From the NCBI GenBank assembly GCA_014529385.2, contig CM043971.1:97804485-97868484 (forward strand): a stretch of DNA of 64,000 nt, read 5' to 3'. The DNA comes from Adiantum capillus-veneris (lineage: Eukaryota; Streptophyta; Polypodiopsida; Polypodiales; Pteridaceae). Shown here piece by piece: positions 1 to 10,728 of the stretch. Positions within the stretch are counted from its first letter, which is position 1. Each line of letters begins with the position of its first letter. A program made the translations under genes and the position numbers. The notes under the pieces were generated by a model. The model was not told the origin of the DNA. It worked only from the letters and a program-made list of their open reading frames with translations, and did not search any database.

Positions 1-556
1 TTTTTGGTTGGTGAAAGAGGCCTTTTTGAGATAAAAGGACCACATAATATTGATATTCTTATGCTACAAGAGGACCATCTGTGTGAGAGCCACATTTGAT
101 GACGTGGAAAAAAATTGTGAGTTAGATATCAAACTTTTGGTCAACTGATTTTGGGCTTGGTGGTATTCAAGGAAGTGTATCTATGACTGTTGCGGACTCA
201 TGGTATCAAGCCATTGTAGGTAGAGGTATCATTGTGCTAGGCAAGTCCCAATGGGTTTCCATACAGATTCAAGGTAGCTTTGTGGGCTTCTTGAACACTT
301 ATGCACCCAACCATGCAAGTGAACGGGTTGATTTTTGGTCACGTATCATGGAGCCCTTGCCTCACGCAGGGAAGTGGTGCATTGGGGGGACTTCAACATG
401 ATGGAGGACCCCTTGAATAGGATTGGAGGCAGCCATGCTACTATTCATAGGGTTGAGTTGGCTGCTTGGGAGCGTCTATGCATGACTATGAGGATTTTAG
501 ATGTATGGCAACATGCACGCTTTGTATGGCCCTTAGATAGACTCTCTTTCTCCTAG
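1..556 (+). pseudogene. LINE ORF2 endonuclease domain fragment, frameshifted
   Basis: Remnant of the apurinic-type endonuclease that starts ORF2 of a non-LTR retrotransposon; the enzyme nicks target DNA to prime reverse transcription. Visible in order are DILMLQED (first catalytic-loop block) near 50-80, LNTYAPN near 290-315 and, after a break, GDFNMM plus RIGG near 388-430. These match the exonuclease-endonuclease-phosphatase fold. The reading frame used at 183-390 must shift by one base near 387-391 to reach GDFNMM, and the first ~180 bases contain a stop. The piece begins at the window edge and ends about 30 bases before an LTR, so no RT is present. Family recognition is firm; LINE clade not assigned. 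Confidence 0.72.
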
Positions 557-587
557 TCTCCTAGTTGTTGAGTAGGGGGTGTGAATC

Positions 588-1522
588 TGTTGGACGGATA
601 CGCCGTGACGGACGTCAGCACAACGAGAACTCACCTAACAAGTAATGTCAGCTAAGGACGAAGCTCGACCCGCAGGCGCGTGGAAGCAATCATAAGGTGT
701 CAACCTACACTCGACCGACTCCTAACTAATTCCTACAGAGGTCCCTACCAATTGTCTAAGTCACAGCCTTCAAGAGTGCAAAAAAGGTTACTTCCTACAA
801 CGCTTGCTAGAGCCAAACACCCATCAAACACTTTCGAAACACCATAGAACTTGAAGGAGAACTTACTAATACCTATAGGACGCTCTCCCTAAGGTCTATG
901 AACCAAAATCACGACCCAAAACACCCGGTGCAGAAATACGTAGGATGTCTGGCCAAAATCTGCAGGTCTTCGTTTCCGAAATTTGAAGTGCCTAATGTGT
1001 AGCTCTACTCAGTGTGAACGCATGGATATGCTGCAATGCAAAATCAGATAACGTATGCTCACCCAATCAACAGATGAAGCTCGTAGAAGGAGCTCCCAAA
1101 GCCAGAAGACCGTACGCGTGCAATGTTGGTATCGGCTCGTAGCTCTAGTCGGGGGCAACACGCTGCACTTCTACGCACTCGATTCCGACCACCGTAGCAC
1201 ACGTAGCGTCAAGACGAAGCTCACACTCTCTCTCACGTACACAGTACGCTCACTCACAGACTTCCCACTTGTTTAAAATGACAAAAGGTTTTTTCATTAA
1301 GGTCAAAAAGTGGTATATATACCTTACAACTTCTCAAACCCTAAAGTTCCAAAATCAACCATCTACTCATTCTAACTATCAAAACTGGGATACAATATGG
1401 AAACTTCTGTAAGTCCCAATATTTACAAGGTGAAAAATCAGGTTTTCCTCATTGAATGAATAATTACAAAAAATAATAGTTCCGAGTAGTTAGATGTCGT
1501 GGGGTGTGTCCAGCTTCTAACA
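588..1522 (-). repeat. Element A 3' LTR (935 bp)
   Basis: On the plus strand the segment starts TGTTGGA and ends TTCTAACA, giving the TG...CA ends with a short imperfect inverted repeat typical of LTRs. The right edge abuts a C-rich (minus strand G-rich) polypurine tract at 1523-1536, and the element's last ORF ends about 200 bp further in. A half-copy of the element's palindrome (ACGTAGGATGTCT) lies at 938-950. No second copy was found in the window, so the left edge rests on terminal motifs only. Confidence 0.6.
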
Positions 1523-1540
1523 TCCCCCCCCTCCTTGTTC
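1523..1540 (-). other. Polypurine tract of element A
   Basis: Read on the minus strand this is GAACAAGGAGGGGGGGGA directly before the TGTTAGAAGC start of the 3' LTR. Such a tract primes plus-strand DNA synthesis in LTR retrotransposons. Its position between the last ORF and the LTR supports the element's orientation. Confidence 0.65.
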
Positions 1541-1726
1541 ATGTCGTCCCCGACATAGCCTTGATCAACTGCCTCATCTTATCGTCTCCCGCATCTTTAG
1601 CAGTGATTCGTACCTGGCATGTAGGTTAAGCATTGTTGGTCCAAAGATTTCTATGTTCATGGTGAAGAATCCTGTATAAAATGCTTCTTCAAAAGCCTGG
1701 AGGTGATAAGATGGTAGAAACATGAT

Positions 1727-4700
1727 TCATTGATACAGCGCATGTATCACCTCCTTGGAAGGCTGACCTGACGTATCATAAGCACATTTGTATGTATCCT
1801 GGAAGAAGAATATGCTGTCAGTCACCTGGCCTGGCTTGAAGGTCTCAAACACTGCTAGGATGGTTCTGCAGATCTTTCTCATCATAATGCATGTAAGGTC
1901 AGGTGAATCAGTGAACAACTTTATGGCGCCCGTTAGGGTTTTCACCATGTATTGTACACTTATTCTCCCACCTGCCTTCACGCCCGGCAGCTTTGGGTAG
2001 TTCAGCCAAGTGGGTTGGCTTCTTTGCAAGATTTCTTGTGCCTTCCACGTCCTAACCCTTGGTAGAGGACACAAGCTGAGGTTGTCCTTGATATGTTTAG
2101 GTGCCTCTACCAAGTGGATTAGGTATTGTGGGTACTTGGTAAGCCAAGCCTTCCTCCACTTTGGCTGAGAATCTACTATGAGCTTAACTCCTTCTGGCCT
2201 CGAGGTGTCTGCGTTGTAGAGAGGGACCGTTTTCTCTTCCCTGATTCGCTTGTTTATTGTTGCTGCTTCATATTTCAACAATGGATATGGGAGAGAGGGT
2301 TGAAGCCACTCGCGCCTGACATTGCTGGCATCGATCCTTTGGATGGTCATAGATTTGAAGACCTTCTGCACCCATTCCAAGGCTTCCTTTGTGCTTTCTC
2401 TTAGCTCTGCCTCTATTGCCTTATGCAATTTTTCCTCCTCTTCTCGTGTTAGATCATGTTGCTCTTGAGAGGATCCTGTTGTGCTTTCCTCTGGCATGGG
2501 TGTGTCCACAGGATCTGCCACATTGTCGAGGTCGATGCCCTCATTGGCAGCTGGCCCTGAGCTTTCTGCTTCTGCTTGTTGCCGGCCTTTCAACTCCTCA
2601 ATTTGCTTAAGGAGTGTCTGCTTTTCCGCTTCAGCTTCTCCGCCCATAGTCACGAGGAGGTCATTGAGTTCAGCGTTTACTTTTTCAGCCTCCTCGAGAT
2701 TTATCTTTATTCTCTCCAATTCTTCTTGTAGGACTTTTTGGCTGTCCTCCATTCTTGTTTGCATTGCGATAGAACCTTCAGCCATCATTAACCTCTGCTT
2801 CTTCTCGAGAGTCAGCTCCTTCTGGAGTTCTTGCATCTGCTCTTCATATATTTGACTCTCGAAAATGATTTGAGTCGAGCTCGTAGCTCTAACTCTAGCA
2901 GGTGATGCTCGCAGCCTCTGGATGGTTTGATCTTTGACTTTTAACTGGTCCTTGAGCTCAAGGACTTCATCCAGGCTTGCTTCTTGTTCTATCTCTGCCT
3001 TTTCCTTGGCATTCCTCATGGCCTCTCCTCTGCTAGCTGGAGTGTCAGATTATCCCTTTCTTTTTCAGCATCTCGCAATGACTTGCTGAGTTGCAGACAC
3101 TCTTCTTCCGCTGCTTGTAATCTTTTTGTTGCTGCCTTATTTGATTCTTCCTTTGCTTGGCAGTTTTGTAGAGCCGTTGCCAAGCTGGCCTGGAGGTCAG
3201 CTTCTCTCTCTTTTAGCCCTTGGCTTTGTACCTGCAGAGTATCCCTTTCCATCTTGGTCTTTTCTTCGATGGCCTTTAGAGTTATCAATTCTTCGTCCGA
3301 TGCCATAGATTGTGCTCTTATTCCAGCTAGCATTGTCATCACCACGTCCCAATCATTAGAGGGCGGGTGCAGGTCTACCGTGTCGGTAGCAATTTCCTTT
3401 AGCTCAACTAGCCGGATGCCTGGCATCTGTTCTTTATGCCCTATCCTCGCCAAGTCGAATATGCATAATATGCCTCATCTAGTCCTTTTTGCTTAGACAC
3501 AGGCTTGGCGTCTTCTTTGGGCTCAGGTTCTTGCCTTTGCTCTTGCTCCTCAGCCTGGTGTTCTTCTTGATTGTCCTCAGCCTCCTTATCTTCTGGTGGA
3601 GGGCTGCTAGGAGGTGGTGATGTTTGTGGGCTGGGTTTAGGGCTATCTGGTAAAGCTGCAGGTTTGCCCTTTAAGTCTCTGTCTGCTTTCGTTTTTCTTT
3701 CCCTTTCTTGGCTTTCTTGTTCATCTAGCAATGTCTGCCTTATCTGCTCCACTTCGTCCTCGGTGAAAGGGACATGGGGAATGTTTTCCGCTGCATCATC
3801 AAGAATCTCGAAATTCTTGATGTAATCTTCAAAGCGGTCCCTCTGCACTCTTCTGGATGATCCGAACATAGACTCAAGAGATGGCTTCCAGAGTTCGTTT
3901 AAATCACCCTTGAGGGCTCTTTCTGCTCGGAAACTCTCCATCAGCCTCTCGAGTCTTGCTGCTTTTTGTGACCTTGTCTCTTTGGCCGGCACTTGAGCAG
4001 ACTCCTTTTTTCCTTTCTTCTGCTCAGGTTGCTCCTCTGCAACTGGCTCTAGCCGCCTCTTCAACCTCGTAGCCACCCTTGGTGCTCTTTGTGGCTCATC
4101 TTCCTTGTCTTCTTTTACCCTTAGCCAATCATTCTGAGATGGGGGGTCAGGCCACCTTCCCTTGGCGTGTAGTGCTGGATAAATTACCTTGGTTATCATT
4201 TCTCCTGGCACTATGTAGGTTGGCTTTTTGTTGCCCATTTTTACCAAGCTGTCATGTATGTATGCCGCATAGTTGATTATCTTTGGGTTGCCTTTTGTCA
4301 TTGCCCAAGTAAACGTTGTGGCAATTGCACCTGGCGGCATCCTGTACTTCTGTGGCCTCTTCATGCACATGTGGAAGTACTGGTTGTACAATTGGCTCAT
4401 GATCGCCACCTTTGGGTTGGCGATGTCTTCAAAGGTGTAATTGGCCTTTTTCTCTTTGTACACCTTGACTTCATCCCTTCATTTTGTCACATTGTCTCCC
4501 TGATTGGAGAGATCTAGTGCATGTGCTACAACTCGCTCTGTGATGATGATCTCTGTATCGGGTCTGCATTGCAAATCTATCACCTTGGCCACTCCATCCT
4601 CTTTGATGCTTGTTACAAACTCCCATACTCTTTTGACGTCCACCCCTGCTGGTATTGCTTCGAAATAGTTATGGAGGTCAATTTTGTCCAAGTAGCCGGC

Positions 4701-4943
4701 CATTTTGCTTCGGACAAATTCATTGAGCTCTCTTAGCAGCATTGGCAGCTCTATTACATTGCCTTCATTGTCTTTGAACACTCCCTGGTAGATCTTTAGG
4801 TCGTTTGACTCTAACAGATCTTCCTGTATCTAGGTGCTGGTTGGCTTTAGTGTTCCCTCTCGAATGACAAAAGGTTCCACCTCGTTCAGATAATCTTTGA
4901 TTGTCATTCTTTTCTTCTTTGCCGGTGACTTCGAGGCTGCCAT
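1727..4943 (-). pseudogene. Extra 3' ORF of element A: globular N-terminus plus long coiled coil
   Basis: An additional ORF between pol and the 3' LTR, the place where some plant gypsy and copia elements carry an env-like gene. The start ATG at 4943-4941 opens with a Lys-rich stretch (KSPAKKKRM). One frame runs to 3441, broken by TAG at 4832-4830 and TGA at 4481-4479. Frame changes near 3450 and 3016 lead into the last part, which ends at 1727. Order of regions: globular part with WEFVTSIKEDG and YNQYFHMCMKRP blocks (4780-4150); Lys/Glu/Pro-rich low-complexity linker (4130-3450); heptad-rich coiled coil (3450-2550); acidic spacer; C-terminal domain with W-Q-P and Y-P-Q-Y motifs (2400-1727). 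I see no signal peptide or membrane segment, so it is not a classical envelope protein. The first part vaguely recalls the 'putative plant transposon protein' domain. Function unknown. Confidence 0.6.
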
Positions 4944-5108
4944 AGATCCTATTGCACTCAGTAATCCAAAGTTAGCGTTTTTTCCATATTAGCTGCGAAA
5001 CTGAGTTTTACTCATCCAAATGACTTGAAAATTGGAATTATAGCTTAAAAGGAACTTGTGAAGCTGTGCATGTGCTCACAGTGCAAATCTGGCCAAAAAT
5101 TTCCATCT

Positions 5109-5985
5109 AGACATTCTACGCATAGGATGTCTTTTTCTTCAGAATTGGTTCATACTTGACATGCAGGTAGTGTAAGGCTCATGGAACATGGTTATAAGCT
5201 TGGATTTGAATTTGGATGTCAAAAAGTGGATTTTTTGGCTGATTTAGGCTTTAGGTCACAATTTGGGTAGGTTGTCCATCATGGGTAGCAGTTGATGTCC
5301 AAATGGGTTGAAACTTGGTATTTGGGCTCAATGCATCATGTATTGGCTCCTATGATGTCATTTCTTGCACAGAAGGCTAAATATGTGATGAAGACATCCT
5401 ACACGTAGGATGTCTTTTTCATCAGAATTGCATGAAACTTGTTCTGTGGGTTGTCCTTGGCCTATGGAACAATGCCATGTTCTTGGATTTGAATTTGGAT
5501 AAGATTTTATGCTTGTAGGGCTCTGTGAAGTGTTTTTGGGCTCAAGAAGTGTATCTTGAAGGTGTTGGGGGTCAAAAGTGATTAGAATGGCTTCAAATTT
5601 GACATATGGGCTCTTGATGATGAGGTAATTAGATCTGAAATGACAAAACATCCCTTCCATGCCAAAAAGGTCCATTAGACATCCTACGCGTAGGATGTCT
5701 AATTCATCATTTTTACTCCCTGACCACACAGATGGTTTGTTGATGTGTATGTGAATGTGTTGTGCAAGTTTTATGAGATTTGGACAAGATTTGGTAGGTC
5801 AATGGCCCATTATTGCCTCTATGCCCTAACTTTGTGTTTTTCCATGCATATGAGGTCAAATCTGGTCCAAATGTGATGAAACTTGGTGTAGGGCTTGTAA
5901 ATTTCATTCAGAACATATGCATGACAAAAATTGTTGGGTTTTGTGCCAAAAAGTGCCTTTGAGACATCCTACGCGTAGGATGTCT
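5109..5985. repeat. Tandem ~285-bp repeat with 24-bp palindrome, 3' block of element A
   Basis: Four palindromes lie at 5109-5132, 5392-5415, 5677-5700 and 5962-5985, with start-to-start spacing 283, 285 and 285. The half-site is AGACATCCTACG followed by its exact reverse complement; the last two copies are perfect, the first two carry one or two changes each. Spacers are diverged but related: TTGGATTTGAATTTGGAT occurs after both of the first two palindromes, as does TTTTTC-TCAGAATTG. The block lies in non-coding DNA between the post-integrase tail and the extra ORF. Confidence 0.85.
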
Positions 5986-7811
5986 CCTGATGATTTTTTC
6001 AGTGTTAGTGCTCCCAGTGCTTGCCCTTTGCCCCCCTAAGTCCCTTTTGAGCTTAATTTCAACAAAGAAGTCAAATGGATAGAGTATAACTCCCTATGTG
6101 GACTTCAGAGCCTCCGAGCCATTTTCTGACTTTTGGAGTGCTTTTTGGCGATGAAATTTCTCGATGTTGGTCTCCATAGCTTCCCAATCCCTTGGGGATC
6201 CTCGCCGTATGGTTTTTGTCGACTTTGGCTTCACCGAAGCTCCATTTGGCAATTTGTCCTTCTAGAAGCACTTGTGGTTGCGTTTACATATCTTTGATGA
6301 TTTGTGGTGGTCTACCACCATAGTACTTGGTTGTTGATGGTCTAGGAAAGCCGCTCGTGAAGTTTGGTGGCAAACGGACTTGCAGTTTGGCCGCAAGTTC
6401 CTTTTGATGCTTTGTGTGTCTGATGCCGTTTCTGAGGTTTAGTGCCGCTTCGGGTCACTTTTTGGTCATGCGGGTCATATGGACTTGTTGAGCATGTCGA
6501 GATGCTCCTACCCATAAATTTTGGTAGCATTTGGTCACCGATTCGCCGATTCCCCATTTGGTGGCCTCTTGCGGGTTTCTGGGAATTAGGGTTTTTCCTG
6601 ATGGTTTCCTACTGCCTTTAGCTATCCAGGACTGGTCTCCTAGACTAGGGTAAGCTGCCGATGAAGTCTTGTTGCTTTCGGGTTAGCTGTTAGGCCACCG
6701 TCTCTACTTGTAGGTCTCTACCGCTCGCTTTGTGTGTGACCTCTACGCTAGTTTTCGCGACATAATGACAAACATGCGCAAAAAGCTCAAGGTGGTGAGC
6801 CTACCTCTCATGTCTGGAGCTAGTCGGGTAGACGTGCGCGTCGTAGAAGCTGCTGGAAGGTCGATCCGCTCTAGGTGGCAGAAGCTCTCTCCACAAGGTC
6901 AATAGTGAGAATGAGCTAAAAATGGGGTGGAAATTTCTTATAATGGAGGTCCTCGAACCATTTTTCATGAAATTTGACATGTGCTCCTATCTTTCTGCGA
7001 GATGCAGTTTAGGCTCAAAAATTTCTTGATTTGGACTCCATTTGCCCTGTTTACCAGAAATTTGTCATTTCGGTCAAAACCTGGCCTAAACACGCTTTCC
7101 GCTCCAGTCTCATAATTGCACCCCCACTGTACCATAGGTTGTCCTTTAGTCACTGGTCATCCCTATATTTTTTGTTTTTCATTACGACTGTTTTTCACCT
7201 GTTTTTTTGTATTTTTGAAGTTTTTTTGCCGAAAATTAGCAAAATTAAAAGAAAAATAGCAAATCAAACCCAGAAAATTTCCAAAAATCATAATAGATCA
7301 CAAACATCACCGCAACACATCATATACACTCATATGCAATTTTTATGGCCGGATTTCTTCGTTTTTTCAATATTTTACCTGAAAATGGCTATTTCTACTT
7401 ATATACACACTCCTAGGGGCTTGATTTGGCGTTTGGCCCCCTATACCTGTAGCTTCATGCTGTATAAGGGCATATATACTTGTGTTACTCCAGAAAATTT
7501 CGCAATCAAACGTCAACCCTTAAAATAGTCAAAAATCATGCCCTTTTTTGTTGTTTTTGTTATTGGTTCCGCATTGAGAATGCCTCCCCCCCTCCTAGTC
7601 GGAGTCCTCCCGGACGACAAGGTTTCGCCTCGGAGTATGTGCCGTGCATAGGTTGAAAAATTTGTGCTAATGCCTGGCCGATTAATGTGGCCCTATTTTA
7701 TGCATACTCGGTCAATGCATGGAAAAATTAATGTTGTGCAAGAGAAGGGAATAAGCAAGATGCTTATTGGCACTCGCCGTCGAGGCTTCCTGTTTTCTTT
7801 GCAAGTAGCAG
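5986..7811. other. Non-coding stretch of element A
   Basis: No ORF with recognisable coding character on either strand. The region contains G/T-rich minus-strand sequence and an A/T-rich part at 7150-7560 where short chance ORFs occur. It separates the pol tail from the palindromic repeat block and presumably is untranslated element sequence. A CCCCCCCTCC run at 7586-7596 is a second polypurine-like tract on the minus strand and could be a central polypurine tract, but that is only a guess. Confidence 0.4.
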
Positions 7812-9390
7812 CTATAACTCTACTGCTCTCTGTTTAATTGTCCTTTTGGCAAGAGGCAATTGCTTTGCCGATGTTGTTGATGGAGTCGTAGCTTTTTCTG
7901 AGGATAGAATTGGCTGGGATGTAATATCTATGGGCCTTATGGCCTTGGCTTTCCATTGGTATTTTGTTGCTGTCGAATTTTGTAGATGGTTTGGCACTTT
8001 CTTGTTTGCCACTGGTTTGTCTTTCATCGGCATCCACATATATCGGTTTCCTTTTTTGAAATGCCACTCTCTGCCTTCCATTATTGCGTGTACGGCAGGT
8101 AGTTTCTTTTGCTTTTGCTTTGGTATCCAAATCTGAGTGACATTTGGATTATTGCTAAGCATTTTCTTTGGTATCCACATCTGTTTTATGCCCTTGGTTT
8201 GGGGTTGAACCGTCTGCTCTGTTGGAATCCGTTTGTTACATTGTTGTTTTTCCGTCATTGCATTTCTATCCTTCCGCATCCATACTTGTTTACCTTGTTT
8301 TGGTAGCCTAGATTTTTGCAGTGTGGCCGGTGACTTCATCTGTCTGTAATTAGCATGGTTGGCTTTTACCTGGTTGTTGGTCTCGGGTTTCATGTTGTTC
8401 TTTGATTGCATTTGTGCTTTTGTCTTTGTTGCCAGTGATTGCATGGCTTGCAGTTGATCATGATGGTATTGCTGAGCAAAACCTATCACCTGTCGTTCAT
8501 GTTCATGTTGAATTTTGACAGCCTTTGCTTTCCAATCTATCTGCACATTGTATGCTTTTTGTCAAGGTTGCCCTAGCATCATTGGGTGTTGTGTGCTTTC
8601 ATCTGTCACCACATAGAATTTGTGTGGATAGATATATTGATGTATCTGTACATGCAATATAGTCCATCCCAATATTGTCAATGGGTGTGATGTGCTACTT
8701 TCCAGCACTTGGGGAGTAGGATGAAGTTGATCTATGACTTTGAGCTGTTGGTATAATCCGTAAGAGATCAAATTTGCTTGAGCACCCGAATCAAGCAAAG
8801 CTGTTGATTCAACTTGATTGTTGCCTACTTTGACTATAATTATTGGCTCCACTGTTTCCTCCTCCAACTCAGTCAGTCGAATGGCATTGATTCGCAATGG
8901 TGCTCCACTTTTCTGTTGTTGTTGCAGAAGCCGTCTTTTTGCAATGCGTTCCTGTGCTTCGGCTTGAGCTTCCTCCCGTACTCTCTCTTTTTCCTTCATT
9001 CTTTGCTTTCCTTGATGAATTTGTTGGAGCATCTCCTGTGTGAGTGGTAGATGATATCTTCTCAGTCGACACCCACTAATCCAGTTTGGCATTTCTTCAC
9101 CTGCTAGTGTAGCAAGCTTGACAGCTCCACTTTGTGATAGATCATGAATCACAAATGGTCCCATCCCTCGCTTTTTAAGTTTCTTGGCATGTTGCTTCAA
9201 GGTATAAACAAGTACGTAATCACCTGTTTTGAACTCTTCGGTACGCACATGTTTGTCAAAAAATTCCTTTTGTCTTCTCTTTTTAGCATAGATTGAAGCG
9301 ACAGCTCGTAAGCGGAGTTCATCTAGCTTTTCAAGATCATTAATTCTTGAAGAGAGTTCATGCCCTGTCCATTCCAAGCTTGTTGCTACT
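7812..9390 (-). pseudogene. Element A Pol C-terminus: integrase C-domain, second retropepsin-like domain, Trp-rich basic tail
   Basis: One frame with two TGA codons, at 9390-9388 (expected Arg, CGA) and 8561-8559 (expected Trp, TGG). Numbering from M at 9377: residues 45-110 are an integrase C-terminal fold (TGDYVLVY, then RGMGPFVI and LRRYH). Residues 125-160 are a charged helix. Residues 165-271 are retropepsin-like, with ALLDSGAQANLIS (Asp196), LTILGWT and MLGQP, followed after the TGA by KAYNVQIDWK. This matches the LG-P-W...IDW ending of gypsy proteases. The tail (8546-7812) is Gln/Lys-rich and repeats W-[MI]-P-K-like motifs: QVWMRK, QMWIPK, QIWIPK, YMWMPM, YQWKAK. A normal protease also lies before RT, so this copy is extra. 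Role unknown. Confidence 0.7.
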
Positions 9391-10728
9391 CATAGAGTTG
9401 GGATTAAAAACTCTATAGGTAGTATAGCATTTAGCCCAAACACCATGTTGTATGGTGTTGTTCCTATTGATGTTTTGTAAGCTACCCTATATGCCCATAG
9501 TGTTGAGTGTAGCTGTTGATCCCAATCGGTTCTTGATGCTGACACTATTTTAGTGAGAACCGTACATAGTGTTTTATTTGTGGCCTCAGCTTGCCCATTG
9601 GCCTGTGGATGGTATGGTGCTGATTTCCTATGTATGACCATGAATTCCTCTAGTAGATATTCAATGACTTCAGTGAGGAAGTGTGTTCCACAGTCACTAA
9701 CAATTTCTATTGGTAACCCGTAACGTACAAAAATTGAGCCGTGGTGCGAGCATCAACTTTTTGTGTTGCTTTGGCTTCGACCCATTTTGTGAGATAGTCC
9801 GTAGCCACAATGATATATTGGGTATGGGTGCGATATGCAGGGGGTGATATAGGTCCTACAAAGTCAATGCCCATTTTCCAAATGCCCTTGCCCTCATCAT
9901 TGGCCTTAATGACATCTCATCTCTTTTTATTGGTATCTTGGTGCGTTGACACGCATCACAACGCTTTACAAACTCATCGGCATCCATTTGTAATGTAGGC
10001 CACCAAATTCCTGCGGTTAAGACAATTTTTGCCATCTTATCGTCCGAAAAATGGCCTCCACTTACTCCGCTATGTGCATGTTCTAGAATCAGCAGGTATT
10101 CGCTTTCACTTGCACAGATTCTAAGTTGATTGTCCTTTCCCCGCTTATAGAGTTGATTTCCAATTATCTGAAACTCGCGAGCTTCCAGCTCTATAGCTTT
10201 TTCTCTTGCTCTTGTAATGTTCTCAAGGAACGTTCTAGTGGTTAGAAAGTCAATGATATATTGACTCCCTGTAGGTGCTATGTTCACCCGAAACAAAGTT
10301 GCGTGATCCACTGGACGTTTGGCACTACATACTGTACAATTGGTAACATAAGAATGTGTATCCGCATACATAGTTGGCCAATAAACCCCTAACTGTTTCA
10401 GTCTCTGGTGTGTTTTCACTGTCGAACAATGAAATGCACAACCCTGGACATGTGCCTCTTCAAGGTAGTACTCGAATTCTTTCGGATTTATACATAATCG
10501 TAGGATTAGGTCAGATTCAAGATGATACAGCCGTCCTGCTATCAACTGGAAGTTCTTTGTTTGTCGAATTGTTTGTTGTTTGGATCTGCACTCCGTATTA
10601 TCAAACTCATGTCCGAAGGAGAGAATGCTAACTATTTCCTGAGACCACTTGGGTACCATTTCAATGTTGAAAAGAGAAACATCTGGTATGTCATCATCAA
10701 CCCCTTCTGGAGCTTCCCCTTTGTGTAT
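9391..10728 (-). pseudogene. Element A integrase: duplicated HHCC zinc module and catalytic core
   Basis: Integrase inserts element cDNA into the host genome. Numbering from the frame opening at 10935: a first zinc module has H162, H169, C200, C203 and a second has H287, H295, C326, C329. Each is preceded by a matching block (FQLIAGRLYHLE against FQIIGNQLYKRG), so about 125 residues are duplicated. The catalytic core follows, but a frameshift near 9870 and others before 9641 break it. Asp in GIDFVGPI (about 9865), Asp in VSDCGTHF (about 9690) and Glu in NGQAEATNKTL (about 9590) give the D-D-E triad. HP-ANGQ-E is classic gypsy. The copy is inactive because of the frameshifts. Confidence 0.82.

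Noticed and set aside
1788-4517. Plus-strand ORFs opposite the element A 3' ORF
   Set aside because: Shadows of the minus-strand coiled-coil frame; composition (Cys/Leu/Ser-rich) is the reverse image of Glu/Lys/Gln codons.
5109-5985. Palindromic repeats with regular spacing as a CRISPR array
   Set aside because: Spacing of ~285 bp, related spacers and plant retroelement context; CRISPR repeats have 30-40 bp spacers and occur in prokaryotes.
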